The notes beneath the pieces are model-generated. The model ran no database searches, was not told where the DNA came from, and saw nothing but the letters and a program-made list of their open reading frames with translations. Of a stretch of DNA of 64,000 nucleotides, positions 26,729 through 35,872 are shown in pieces (within the stretch, counting starts at the first letter, position 1; the number at the start of each line of letters is the position of its first letter). Source of the DNA: Algorimicrobium algoritergicola (lineage in GTDB: Bacteria; Bacteroidota; Bacteroidia; Flavobacteriales; Flavobacteriaceae); assembly GCF_008086165.1 (NCBI RefSeq), contig NZ_VSKL01000002.1, forward strand, positions 310,001 through 374,000. Reading direction: 5' to 3'. A program made the position numbers and the translations under genes.

Positions 26729-26775
26729 GTTAATAATAGAACGTAAAATTATTATGTTGTGAAATTTTAAATATC

Positions 26776-26783
26776 TAATTTTG
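26776..26783 (+). promoter_or_regulatory. -7 promoter box upstream of the alpha-oxoamine synthase gene
   Basis: TAATTTTG fits TAnnTTTG and lies 27 nt before ATG 26810. A TTG at 26758-26760 gives only a 15-nt spacer, shorter than usual, so the -33 element is uncertain. Confidence 0.5.
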
Positions 26784-26809
26784 CATCATCTAACTAGATT
26801 AATAGCTTT

Positions 26810-28069
26810 ATGAGAGATTTATTTGATAAAATATATAGAGATAAAGGACCTCTAGGAAAATGGGCTTCCCATGCCGAAGGTTATTTCGTATTCCCAAAAT
26901 TAGAAGGTGAAATTTCTAATCGTATGAAATTCCGAGGAAAAGAAGTGGTAACATGGAGTATAAACGATTATTTAGGTTTAGCTAACCATCCGGAAGTTCG
27001 TAAAGTAGATGCTGAAGCTGGTGCAGCTTATGGTTCTGCATATCCAATGGGAGCACGTATGATGTCCGGTCACACAGAACTTCATGAAACATTACAAAAT
27101 GAATTAGCAGCTTTTGTTGATAAAGAAGCGGCTTACTTATTAAATTTTGGTTACCAAGGAATGTTGTCAACTATTGATGCTTTGGTATCTAAAGATGATA
27201 TTATTGTTTATGATGTGGATGCTCACGCGTGTATTATTGACGGTGTGCGTTTGCATATGGGTAAGCGTTTTACTTATAAACACAATGACGTTGAAAGTTT
27301 AGAGAAAAACTTGGAGCGAGCTACTAAAATGGCAGAACAAACTGGAGGTGGAATTTTAGTGATTTCAGAAGGTGTTTTTGGTATGCGTGGTGAGCAAGGT
27401 CGCTTGAAGGAAATCGTAGAATTAAAGAAAAAATATAATTTCAGATTCTTTGTTGATGATGCACACGGATTCGGTACACTAGGTGCTAATGGAGCTGGAG
27501 CAGGTGAGGAGCAAGGTGTTCAGGATGGTATAGATGTTTATTTTGCAACCTTTGCAAAAGCTATGGCAAGTACTGGTGCTTTTATTGCTGCTGATAAAGA
27601 AATTATAGATTACTTAAAATACAACTTACGTTCGCAAATGTTTGCGAAATCATTGCAAATGCAATTGGTTGTTGGTGCGTTAAAACGTTTAGATATGTTA
27701 CGTACCATGCCAGAATTAAAGCAAAACCTTTGGAAAATTGTTGATGCGTTACAATCTGGATTAAAAGAACGTGGTTTTGATATTGGAACAACACAAAGTT
27801 GTGTAACGCCAGTTTACTTAAAAGGAAGTATTCCTGAAGCAATGGCTTTAGTTAAAGACTTACGTGAAAATTATGGTATTTTCTGTTCTATCGTTGTATA
27901 TCCCGTAATTCCTAAAGGATTAATTTTACTGCGAATGATTCCAACTGCAACACATACGTTGGAAGATGTAAGAGTTACGTTGGATGCTTTTGATGCTATT
28001 AGAACCCGTTTAGAGAACGGAACGTATAAGCGTTTATCTGCTGCAGTTACTGCTGCTATGGAAAAGTAA
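26810..28069 (+). CDS. Alpha-oxoamine synthase: serine palmitoyltransferase-like or cysteate fatty-acyltransferase (CapB-like)
   Basis: 419 aa PLP fold-type I enzyme. SINDYLGLANHP (50-61), the SGHTELHETLQNELA segment, VDDAHGFGTLG (215-225) and the PLP lysine Lys250 in FATFAKAMASTGAF define the family that condenses an amino acid with an acyl-CoA (Spt, KBL, BioF, HemA). The protein resembles Bacteroidota Spt/CapB rather than BioF, and biotin genes are absent. Products would be 3-ketosphinganine from serine or dehydrocapnine from cysteate. The adjacent CBS-like gene favours cysteate. Cytosolic or membrane-associated. Confidence 0.85.
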   Translation: MRDLFDKIYRDKGPLGKWASHAEGYFVFPKLEGEISNRMKFRGKEVVTWSINDYLGLANHPEVRKVDAEAGAAYGSAYPMGARMMSGHTELHETLQNELAAFVDKEAAYLLNFGYQGMLSTIDALVSKDDIIVYDVDAHACIIDGVRLHMGKRFTYKHNDVESLEKNLERATKMAEQTGGGILVISEGVFGMRGEQGRLKEIVELKKKYNFRFFVDDAHGFGTLGANGAGAGEEQGVQDGIDVYFATFAKAMASTGAFIAADKEIIDYLKYNLRSQMFAKSLQMQLVVGALKRLDMLRTMPELKQNLWKIVDALQSGLKERGFDIGTTQSCVTPVYLKGSIPEAMALVKDLRENYGIFCSIVVYPVIPKGLILLRMIPTATHTLEDVRVTLDAFDAIRTRLENGTYKRLSAAVTAAMEK

Positions 28070-28088
28070 TCCGATAGATATAATATAA

Positions 28089-28121
28089 AAAAAGCCGATT
28101 TTAATTTAAAATCGGCTTTTT
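28089..28121. terminator. Strong bidirectional terminator between convergent lipid genes
   Basis: AAAAAGCCGATTTTAA (28089-28104) and TTAAAATCGGCTTTTT (28106-28121) are perfect 16-nt complements. It serves the oxoamine synthase (+) and the GNAT-fold gene (-). Confidence 0.93.
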
Positions 28122-28123
28122 CT

Positions 28124-29242
28124 TTATATTGCTTTCTTAAAAGTTTTTCTTCGTTTAATAATCTTGGTATCAAAATCTTTCCATATTTGATGTGACGCAT
28201 GATTATCAGCTAATTCTGGAAGTCGAATACAAGTCTCAATCCCAGATTTTGTAAATGATTTGTGAAATTGATTAAAAATAACGGCAGTAACACCTTTGTT
28301 TTGATAATGCTCATCCACACCAATTAAATAGAACAAAGCTGTCTTGCTCGATTTTTTCGCTTTTAGTAGCTTTAAAAATCCGAAAGGAAACAATTTGCCT
28401 TTTGCTTCTTGTAAAGCTTCAGAAAATGATGGTAAAACGATGGCAAAAGCTACCATTTTATCATGTTCATCAAATACAAATTTGATATATTCTGGATTGA
28501 TAAAGTTGATAAATTTCTTCTTAAAATAATCGCGTTGGGGATCAGAAATTGGTACAAACGACGATAGTTTAGAATAGGATTGATTAAACAAATCAAACAT
28601 ACTATCTAAATGCGGTATAATTTCACTGGTTTTAGTATAACTACCAGCTCTCAATTTAAAACGCTTTAAAATGATGTCATTCGCTCTTACAAAACGTTCA
28701 ATAGGTAAGTTGATAAACGAAAATTTACTTTCTATATATTCTTTCTCAGTTTCAAAACCCAATTGATTAAAATGATCAATATAATAGGGGTGGTTATACC
28801 AAGTTGCCATAGTTCCAATGTGATCAAAACCTTCCGTTAACGCACCATTTTTATCTAAATTAGAAAAACCAACAGGTCCTTCCATATAGTCAAGATTATG
28901 CTGTTTGCCTATTTCGGCAACTTTATCAAATAGGAGTTTAGAAACATGAATATCATCAATAGTATCAAACCAACCAAAGCGCATTTTCTTAACTTTCTGT
29001 TCGTTGACTTCTGTCCAATTCACAATAGTCGCTATTCGACCAACAACTTCATTGTTTTTGTAAGCTAGAAAAAAGCGCGCTTCGGCATGTAGAAAAGCGG
29101 GGTTTTTATCTGCGCTTAGTGTGCCAACTTCATCAGATATAATGGGCGGTACCCAGTATTTTGAATCTTTATATAATGAAAATGGAAATGTGACGAAACG
29201 TTTTAGTTCTTTTTTGTTTTTTACTTCGTGTAATTGTATCAT
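28124..29242 (-). CDS. Large GNAT-fold acyltransferase-like protein, candidate sphingoid/capnine N-acyltransferase
   Basis: 372 aa. N-terminal VTFPFSLYKDSKYWVPPIISDE and EARFFLAYKNNEVVGRIATIVN resemble one GNAT half; YMEGPVGFSNLDKNGALTEGFD is a conserved central block; the C-terminal half contains FYLIGVDEHYQNKGVTAVIFNQF, an acetyl/acyl-CoA-loop-like segment. No signal peptide or TM helix. Databases often label such proteins as hypothetical or GNAT. It is convergent with the oxoamine synthase gene, sharing a terminator. Bacterial ceramide synthase of Caulobacter is also a GNAT-related protein encoded near spt, so an N-acylation role is a reasonable inference, not shown. Confidence 0.7.
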   Translation of the reverse strand: MIQLHEVKNKKELKRFVTFPFSLYKDSKYWVPPIISDEVGTLSADKNPAFLHAEARFFLAYKNNEVVGRIATIVNWTEVNEQKVKKMRFGWFDTIDDIHVSKLLFDKVAEIGKQHNLDYMEGPVGFSNLDKNGALTEGFDHIGTMATWYNHPYYIDHFNQLGFETEKEYIESKFSFINLPIERFVRANDIILKRFKLRAGSYTKTSEIIPHLDSMFDLFNQSYSKLSSFVPISDPQRDYFKKKFINFINPEYIKFVFDEHDKMVAFAIVLPSFSEALQEAKGKLFPFGFLKLLKAKKSSKTALFYLIGVDEHYQNKGVTAVIFNQFHKSFTKSGIETCIRLPELADNHASHQIWKDFDTKIIKRRKTFKKAI

Positions 29243-29256
29243 ATAGCTTTCAACAT

Positions 29257-30246
29257 CTAATTTAAACCTTCATCAAAATCAGTATCTTCTTTTTCGCGTT
29301 TGTTTTTGTTTTTTCCACGCGCTTTATTTTCTCGACGTTCTAACTCTTCATCAGCTGATGTACCGTCTTTTTCTTCTTTGTCTTTATGAAAATCTAATCT
29401 GTAGGATGCGCCAATAGTAACGCCAAATACAGTAGGTGTATCTTTTGTATTAAAAGTTAAAGCCGTATCAAGTTGGAAATTCTTACTCCATAAATACGCA
29501 CCACCAAAACGAATAAGATTATCTGCATAAAAATCACTATTAATACCTTGTGTTTCACCAAACAGAACCCATTGGTCGGTTATAGACTTGGTAAGCGTTA
29601 AAATAAAGGAGAAATCAGATTGATCTGTTCCTATTCGGTCTAAAATAAAGTTGGTAACAAAAACCCAACCGCTTGCAAAATTATTTTGCGTTCCTACCAT
29701 AACTTTAGGGCTAAAACCTTCAACACCATAAGCCGTAAACGGATTATCTTTAGCATCAAAATTAGCACCTGCGTAAACGGCAACTGCAGGAATTAACTGC
29801 TTCCACTTGAATTTATTATTGGCTTTCCAACTTCTTAAATCTGGTTTTTCTTCACCTGCATTTTTATAAGGATCATATACCAAATATTTAGCACCAACAG
29901 TTAAGGTTTTAAAATTACTGAAAGTTTCGTCAGTAGTAACAATGCCAGTATAACTTCTGTTCGTTGACTGAAATGTCCCTTCCACATTAACTTCTAACTG
30001 TGGGAATAAAAAGCCATAGCGAACTGCAAAATCAGCACCAAAGCTTTTATCCTCTCTATTTAAAAGATTGTGATTTTCATTCAAAATATAAGGGCCAACT
30101 TCAAACTGAACCACATTAGTTCCTACGGAAAATGCACTTCTTGAAACACCAGGTCTGTTTGAATTTATAACTTCGGTATATTGCGCGTACGAATAAAGTG
30201 TTGTAAACGAAACAAGTAGAAATAAATAGGCTTTAATTGATTTCAT
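29257..30246 (-). CDS. Outer-membrane beta-barrel protein (Phenol_MetA_deg / transporter-like)
   Basis: 329 aa. Signal peptide MKSIKAYLFLLVSFTTLYSYAQ; the mature protein starts near INSNRPGVSRSAFSVGTNVVQFEVGP, the typical start of the MetA-pathway/putative transporter barrel family, then alternating aromatic-rich strands up to about residue 285. It ends in an unusual 40-residue charged tail (KDKEEKDGTSADEELERRENKARGKNKNK). It lies 14 nt upstream of the GNAT-fold gene on the same strand, so the two are probably co-transcribed. Function unknown. Confidence 0.8.
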   Translation of the reverse strand: MKSIKAYLFLLVSFTTLYSYAQYTEVINSNRPGVSRSAFSVGTNVVQFEVGPYILNENHNLLNREDKSFGADFAVRYGFLFPQLEVNVEGTFQSTNRSYTGIVTTDETFSNFKTLTVGAKYLVYDPYKNAGEEKPDLRSWKANNKFKWKQLIPAVAVYAGANFDAKDNPFTAYGVEGFSPKVMVGTQNNFASGWVFVTNFILDRIGTDQSDFSFILTLTKSITDQWVLFGETQGINSDFYADNLIRFGGAYLWSKNFQLDTALTFNTKDTPTVFGVTIGASYRLDFHKDKEEKDGTSADEELERRENKARGKNKNKREKEDTDFDEGLN

Positions 30247-30348
30247 AAGTTTTTGTTTGATTTCAAATATAGATATTTTATATTTTTTTTAAGTATTTAA
30301 GAGGTAATTTAAATAGTAAGAATTGTATTTTTGTAAAAATTTAGTGAT

Positions 30349-30624
30349 ATGCTTCAACACGCATCATTTATGGGCTTAATTAAAACAATTTTAATCATAT
30401 TATTAGTTTGGTACGGGATGAAAATTTTATCGCGTTTGTTTGCACCTGCTTTAATGCGCTATGTCGCTAAAAAGGCGGAAGCGAAATTCGGACAACAATT
30501 CAATCAGAGACAACCTCAAGAGCCTACTAAAAATGAAGGTGAGACGGTTATTGATAAAGTACCACAATCAAATACTTCAAATAAAAACGTTGGCGAATAT
30601 GTAGATTACGAAGAAATTGATTAA
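30349..30624 (+). CDS. DUF4834-like small membrane protein
   Basis: 91 aa. One TM helix (MGLIKTILIILLVWYGMKIL), a FAPALMRYVAKKAEAKFGQQF amphipathic stretch, then a low-complexity polar tail ending VDYEEID. This layout matches the Bacteroidota family DUF4834. A TATTTTTG box (30326-30333) lies 15 nt upstream. First gene of the plus-strand polysaccharide-type operon; the YfhO gene starts 29 nt later. Role unknown. Confidence 0.8.
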   Translation: MLQHASFMGLIKTILIILLVWYGMKILSRLFAPALMRYVAKKAEAKFGQQFNQRQPQEPTKNEGETVIDKVPQSNTSNKNVGEYVDYEEID

Positions 30625-30653
30625 TTTTCGCCTTCATTGATTAATCCGATTTC

Positions 30654-33065
30654 ATGCAATTTTCAATAAAAAAATGCCTGCCTCATATTCTTGTTTTAGT
30701 AGGCTTTATTTGTCTTTCATTAGCTTATTTTAGTCCTGTTTTAAAAGGTAAAGAAATTTATCAAAGCGATATTAAACACTATATCGGTATGTCCAAGCAG
30801 CAAAAGGACTTTAAAGCAGATACAGGAGATGAAACGTATTGGACCAATAGTGCTTTTGGTGGTATGCCAACGTATCAGTTAGGTGTAAAATACCCACATA
30901 ATTACATTAAGCAACTCGATTTAACCTTACGCTTTTTGCCAAGACCAGCGGATTATCTATTCCTCTATTTTATAGGGTTTTACATATTGTTACTAACATT
31001 AAAGGTTGACTTCAAATTAGCGGCTTTAGGCGCCTTGGCTTTTGGTTTTTCTACCTATTTAATTATCATATTAGGTGTTGGCCATAATAGTAAAGCGCAT
31101 GCTATTGCATATATGCCTCTAGTTTTAAGTGGCATCATCCTCACATTTCGAAAAAAATATATTGTAGGGTTTCTATTAACTGCTGTTGCTATGGCTTTGG
31201 AGTTGGTGGCTAATCACTTTCAAATGACCTATTACTTGATGTTTTTAGTTATGGTAATTGGTATTGCCTATTTGGTAGATGCTTATAAGAAAAAAATGCT
31301 ACCTCATTATTTTAAATCTGTTGGTATCATGGTAGCTGCTGTGGTTTTGGCTATTGGATTAAATGCTACAAATATTCTAGCGACTCAAGAATATGCTGCG
31401 GAAAGTACGCGTAGTCAAAGTGATTTAACTATTAATCCAGATGGTTCGCCTAAAGAAGTAACAACTGGTTTAGATAAAGCCTACATAACAGAATATAGCT
31501 ACGGACTTTTAGAAACCTTCAATTTATATATTCCACGGTTTTTAGGCGGTGGAAGTTATGAGGACGTAGGAAAAGATTCCGCTTCGTATGATTTTTACCT
31601 AACACTTGGTGCAACGCCTCTTCAGGCTATGCAAGAAGTAAAACAGACACCAACATATTGGGGAGACCAAACCATAGTTGAAGCACCAGCTTATATTGGA
31701 GCAGTGGTGTTATTTTTGTTCGTTCTTGCCTTATTTTTAGTGAAAGGTCGCTTGAAATGGTGGTTAGTTGGTGGAACCGTGCTATCACTTTTATTATCTT
31801 ATGGGAAGAATCTCGGGTTTTTAACCGATTTCTTTATTGATTTTGTACCTATGTATAACAAGTTTAGAGCGGTAAGTTCTATTCAAGTTATTTTAGAATT
31901 GTGTATTCCAATATTAGCTATTTTCGGGTTGGTACGTTTATTTAATCCACTTGAAAAACAAGAAGAAAAGCTAAAAGCTTTAAAATATACGGCTATGATT
32001 ACTGCGGGATTAGCTGTGGTATTTTTACTCTTTAAATCGTCTTTATTTAATTTTGTTGGTGCTAATGATGGGTTGTACCGTCAGAATTATGGCCCTCAAT
32101 TTATTGATGCTGTTATTAAAGACCGAAAAGCATTTTTTACACAAGACACGTTACGAACCTTAATTTTAGTGCTACTTTCAGCAGGAACGATCTTTATGTT
32201 TATTAAGGAGAAACTATCTGAAAAAATAGTCATAATCATTTTTGCTGGTTTAATCGTTTTCGATTTAGTTGGTGTAGATAGACGCTATGTGAATAATGAT
32301 AATTTCGTTTCATCTGTTCAAGTTAACAAACCGTATCAAGCTAATGCTGCGGATTTAGCGATTTTAAAAGATCCTGAACATTTTAGAGTTTTAGATTTAA
32401 CATCAGGTGGTGCAAGAGCGTCGTATTTCCATAATTCGGTTTCAGGATATCATGCTGCAAAGTTGAAACGTTTTAATGAGTTGTATGATTTTCATATTTC
32501 GCAAAACAATATTAACGTGTTGAATATGCTAAATGCCAAGTATATTATTGCGCAAGATGATGATGATAATTTATTTCCATACACAAATACAGATGCCAAT
32601 GGAAACGCCTGGTTTGTAAGTAATTTAGAACAGGTTAATGATCCTAATATTGAAATTTTAAAACTAGATAGTTTAAATACGAAGCAAATTGCAATTACCT
32701 CTATGAAAGGATTGGAAAACAAAACATTTCCAATAGATTCATCGGCAAATATCCAGGTAGAAATATATAAACCAAACTATATTAAATACCAATCGGAATC
32801 TGCTGTAGATGGTTTTGTTGTATTTTCTGAAATATATTATAATCATGGATGGAATGCTTATATAGATGGTGAATTAATGCCATACACACGTGTTAATTAT
32901 GTATTACGTGCAATGAATGTTCCGGCCGGCAAACATACTATCGAATTTAAGTTTGAACCAGAAGTAATACAAACGGGTAGCACCATTGCTTTGGCAAGTT
33001 CTGTTATTTTCGGATTATTATGTTTAGGTGGTTTGTTTTATGGTTTTAAACGTAAAACAGACTAG
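30654..33065 (+). CDS. YfhO-family polytopic membrane protein
   Basis: 803 aa. About 12-14 TM helices; N-terminal ILVLVGFICLSLAYFSPVL, the periplasmic loop with GKEIYQSDIKHYIGMS, and a large soluble region (about 560-760) before a last TM helix, GSTIALASSVIFGLLCLGGLFYG. YfhO proteins are GT-C-like and in Gram-positives help glycosylate lipoteichoic acid or lipids with polyprenyl-phosphate sugars. In this neighbourhood (glycosyltransferase and flippase next) a surface glycan role is plausible. The following gene's likely start lies inside its 3' end. Confidence 0.88.
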   Translation: MQFSIKKCLPHILVLVGFICLSLAYFSPVLKGKEIYQSDIKHYIGMSKQQKDFKADTGDETYWTNSAFGGMPTYQLGVKYPHNYIKQLDLTLRFLPRPADYLFLYFIGFYILLLTLKVDFKLAALGALAFGFSTYLIIILGVGHNSKAHAIAYMPLVLSGIILTFRKKYIVGFLLTAVAMALELVANHFQMTYYLMFLVMVIGIAYLVDAYKKKMLPHYFKSVGIMVAAVVLAIGLNATNILATQEYAAESTRSQSDLTINPDGSPKEVTTGLDKAYITEYSYGLLETFNLYIPRFLGGGSYEDVGKDSASYDFYLTLGATPLQAMQEVKQTPTYWGDQTIVEAPAYIGAVVLFLFVLALFLVKGRLKWWLVGGTVLSLLLSYGKNLGFLTDFFIDFVPMYNKFRAVSSIQVILELCIPILAIFGLVRLFNPLEKQEEKLKALKYTAMITAGLAVVFLLFKSSLFNFVGANDGLYRQNYGPQFIDAVIKDRKAFFTQDTLRTLILVLLSAGTIFMFIKEKLSEKIVIIIFAGLIVFDLVGVDRRYVNNDNFVSSVQVNKPYQANAADLAILKDPEHFRVLDLTSGGARASYFHNSVSGYHAAKLKRFNELYDFHISQNNINVLNMLNAKYIIAQDDDDNLFPYTNTDANGNAWFVSNLEQVNDPNIEILKLDSLNTKQIAITSMKGLENKTFPIDSSANIQVEIYKPNYIKYQSESAVDGFVVFSEIYYNHGWNAYIDGELMPYTRVNYVLRAMNVPAGKHTIEFKFEPEVIQTGSTIALASSVIFGLLCLGGLFYGFKRKTD

Positions 33066-34344
33066 TGTGCGCAAAAAGGTGCTTATCGTTACATATTATT
33101 GGCCACCAGCAGGAGGTCCCGGTGTGCAACGTTGGTTGAAATTTGTAAAATACTTACCGGATTTTAACATAGAACCCATTGTATATATTCCAGAAAATCC
33201 TAATTATCCGATTGTTGATAATAGCTTACTATCCGAAATTCCTGATTCGGTAACCATCATTAAACAGCCAATTTCAGAACCTTATAAATTAGCTGGTTTG
33301 TTTTCAAAAAAGAAAACAAAAACAATCAGTAAAGGAATTATTACCAATGATGATAAACAAACTGCATTAGAGCAGATATTACTTTTTATTCGCGGTAATT
33401 TCTTTATTCCAGACGCGCGAAAGAGTTGGGTGAAACCTTCTGTAGCATATTTATCTAGCTATATTAAAACACAAGAGATAGATACGATTATTACAACAGG
33501 CCCTCCACATAGTTTGCATTTAATTGGTTTGGAGCTAAAAAAGAAACTAAACTTGAATTGGCTAGCTGACTTCCGTGACCCTTGGACCACTATTGGTTAC
33601 CATAAGCAACTAAAACTCACCAAAAGCGCTGAAAACAAGCATAAGCAATTAGAGCAAGATGTTTTAAGAAGTGCCGATCGAATTATAGTGACAAGTTACG
33701 TTACGAAAGCAGAATTTAAAGAAAAAACAAACAAACCAATTTCGGTAATTACTAATGGCTATGATGCTAATCATATAACCAAGCCTGAATTGGATTCTCA
33801 ATTTACTTTGGCGCATATTGGTTCCTTACTATCCAAACGAAATCCCGAAATATTGTGGCAGGCTTTAAGTGATTTGATTGTTGAAAAACCAAGTTTTGCA
33901 ACAGACTTCAAGTTGAATTTAGTCGGTTTTGTGAGTGAAGATGTGTTGCAATCTATGGATTCATATGATTTAAGTGATTATATAAATGAAGTTGGTTATG
34001 TATCACATGAAGAAGCAGTTAGATTTCAAAAAAAATCACAAGTACTTTTGTTAATTGAAATAGATTCGCCAGATACACGTTGTATAATCCCTGGGAAGCT
34101 ATTTGAATACATGGTTTCGGAAAGACCTACAATTGCAATAGGTCCTGAAGGATCAGACGTAGCAACTATTTTAAAAGAAACTAATACAGGTAGCTATTTT
34201 AAATATGATGATTATAACGCTTTAAAGAAGCAAATTGAGTTGTATTACGAATCGTTTAAAAAAGGAAGTTTACATTCGCATGGTATTGGATTACAAAAAT
34301 ATAGTAGAAAAGCATTAACTAAATCATTATCCGAGTTATTATAA
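33040..34344 (+). CDS. Glycosyltransferase (GT4/GT-B type)
   Basis: 434 aa from ATG 33040, overlapping YfhO by 26 nt; a GTG at 33067, just after the YfhO stop, is an equally plausible start. The body starts KKVLIVTYYWPPAGGPGVQRWLKFVKYL, a GT-B N-terminal segment with the glycine-rich loop, includes LADFRDPWTTIGYHK (seen in Bacteroidota GT4-like enzymes) and a C-terminal nucleotide-sugar region LIEIDSPDTRCIIPGKLFEYMVSERP with the EYM/E-type binding site. Cytosolic, probably membrane-peripheral. Sugar unknown. Confidence 0.88.
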   Translation: MVLNVKQTSVRKKVLIVTYYWPPAGGPGVQRWLKFVKYLPDFNIEPIVYIPENPNYPIVDNSLLSEIPDSVTIIKQPISEPYKLAGLFSKKKTKTISKGIITNDDKQTALEQILLFIRGNFFIPDARKSWVKPSVAYLSSYIKTQEIDTIITTGPPHSLHLIGLELKKKLNLNWLADFRDPWTTIGYHKQLKLTKSAENKHKQLEQDVLRSADRIIVTSYVTKAEFKEKTNKPISVITNGYDANHITKPELDSQFTLAHIGSLLSKRNPEILWQALSDLIVEKPSFATDFKLNLVGFVSEDVLQSMDSYDLSDYINEVGYVSHEEAVRFQKKSQVLLLIEIDSPDTRCIIPGKLFEYMVSERPTIAIGPEGSDVATILKETNTGSYFKYDDYNALKKQIELYYESFKKGSLHSHGIGLQKYSRKALTKSLSELL

Positions 34345-35823
34345 ATGGGAATCGTTACCAGTCAGTCCATAAAAAATACGCTTATCACCTATCTAGGTTT
34401 TGGATTAGGTGCTATAAATGTGTTGTTTTTATTTACTGAATTCATTAGTGACGAATACTTCGGCCTAATTACCTATATTTTTTCTACAGCCAATGTTATG
34501 ATGCCAATTTTAGCATTTGGTGTCCATAATACACTTATAAAGTTCTATTCAACTTATAAAACGCGACAAACACAGAACGGGTTTTTAATACTCATGTTGT
34601 TTTTACCTTTAGCAATTATTATTCCTACAGCTATTATTGGCTATTTTGCTTTTGATGTTATTAGTACATGGTTATCTGGGACCAACACCATAGTTGCAGA
34701 TTATGTTTGGCTCATCTTTATTTCGGCAGTTGCTTTTTCTTATTTTGAAGTGTTTTATGCGTGGTCTCGTGTACAAATGCAAAGTGTTTTTGGGAATTTC
34801 ATGAAGGAAGTCTTCCATAGAGCTGGAACCATGATTTTATTGTTCTGCTTGTATCTAGGTTTTATAGATGTTGAACAACTTATTTATAGTATAACAGGCA
34901 TTTATATTATTCGTGTGGTTATCATGAAGTTATACGCCTTTAGTTTGCGGTTTCCGTCCTTTAACACCGTTAAAATTCCGAATCTTTCATCAGTATTAAA
35001 ATATACTTCACTAATAATTATAGCAGGATCCGTTGCCAATGTTATTTTGGAAGTCGATAAATTTATGCTGAATAGGTATGTAGCCATTGAATATGTAGCT
35101 TATTATGGTGTAGCTATATATATTGCGTCTGTAATTGGTGTTCCTAGTCGCTCCATGCATCAGATAATTAGTCCACTAACAGCTAAATTATTGAATGAAA
35201 GGAACAGAGGTGAACTGGGTAAATTATACAAAAAAAGTTCGTTGAGTTTATTTATTATTAGTGGGTTTATTTTCTTGCTTATTATCTTAAATATTAATGA
35301 ATTATATAATTTCATTAATGAAAATTATGCAGACGGAATATTAGTTGTTTTTGTAATCAGTCTATCCAAACTTACCGATAGTCTATTAGGGAATAACAAT
35401 GCTATTTTATTCAATAGTGATTATTACCGAATGGTGCTTGTTTTGGGTGTGTTTTTAGCGGTATTGACAGTCGTTTTAAATATGGTGTTTATTCCTATAT
35501 ATGGTATAAATGGTGCTGCATTTGCCACTTTTTTATCCATATTATTGTATAATTTAGCGAAGCTATGCTTTGTACATATAAAATTAAAGATGCAGCCTTT
35601 TACCATTAATACAGTTAAAGTACTTGTGCTTATAATTGTGAATCTGGGCGTGTTTTATTTTTGGGATTTTCCATGGCATCCAATACTAAATATAGGTTTG
35701 AAATCTTTCTTAATAACTGCTTTTTATGGAACGGTTGTTTACACTTTGCATTTTTCTGAAGATATTACCCAGCTTATCAATACAATTATCAAACGTATTA
35801 AAAGAGAAAATCCCACGAAGTAG
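34345..35823 (+). CDS. Polysaccharide flippase (Wzx/MATE-MVF type)
   Basis: 492 aa with 12-14 TM helices. The N-terminal helix starts right away (SIKNTLITYLGFGLGAINVLFLFTEF), and charged residues occur between helices, as in lipid-linked oligosaccharide flippases (PST family). Its ATG follows the glycosyltransferase stop with no gap, so they are coupled. It probably flips a lipid-linked glycan across the inner membrane for the same pathway as YfhO and the glycosyltransferase. Substrate unknown. Confidence 0.87.
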   Translation: MGIVTSQSIKNTLITYLGFGLGAINVLFLFTEFISDEYFGLITYIFSTANVMMPILAFGVHNTLIKFYSTYKTRQTQNGFLILMLFLPLAIIIPTAIIGYFAFDVISTWLSGTNTIVADYVWLIFISAVAFSYFEVFYAWSRVQMQSVFGNFMKEVFHRAGTMILLFCLYLGFIDVEQLIYSITGIYIIRVVIMKLYAFSLRFPSFNTVKIPNLSSVLKYTSLIIIAGSVANVILEVDKFMLNRYVAIEYVAYYGVAIYIASVIGVPSRSMHQIISPLTAKLLNERNRGELGKLYKKSSLSLFIISGFIFLLIILNINELYNFINENYADGILVVFVISLSKLTDSLLGNNNAILFNSDYYRMVLVLGVFLAVLTVVLNMVFIPIYGINGAAFATFLSILLYNLAKLCFVHIKLKMQPFTINTVKVLVLIIVNLGVFYFWDFPWHPILNIGLKSFLITAFYGTVVYTLHFSEDITQLINTIIKRIKRENPTK

Positions 35824-35872
35824 CTTTGAGGCATACATATCGCAGGACTTTCTTACTAACCAACCAAAATTT

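Noticed and set aside
32492-32722. Reverse-strand ORF inside the YfhO gene
   Set aside because: Antisense shadow of a well-supported coding sequence; composition follows the codon pattern of the main frame.
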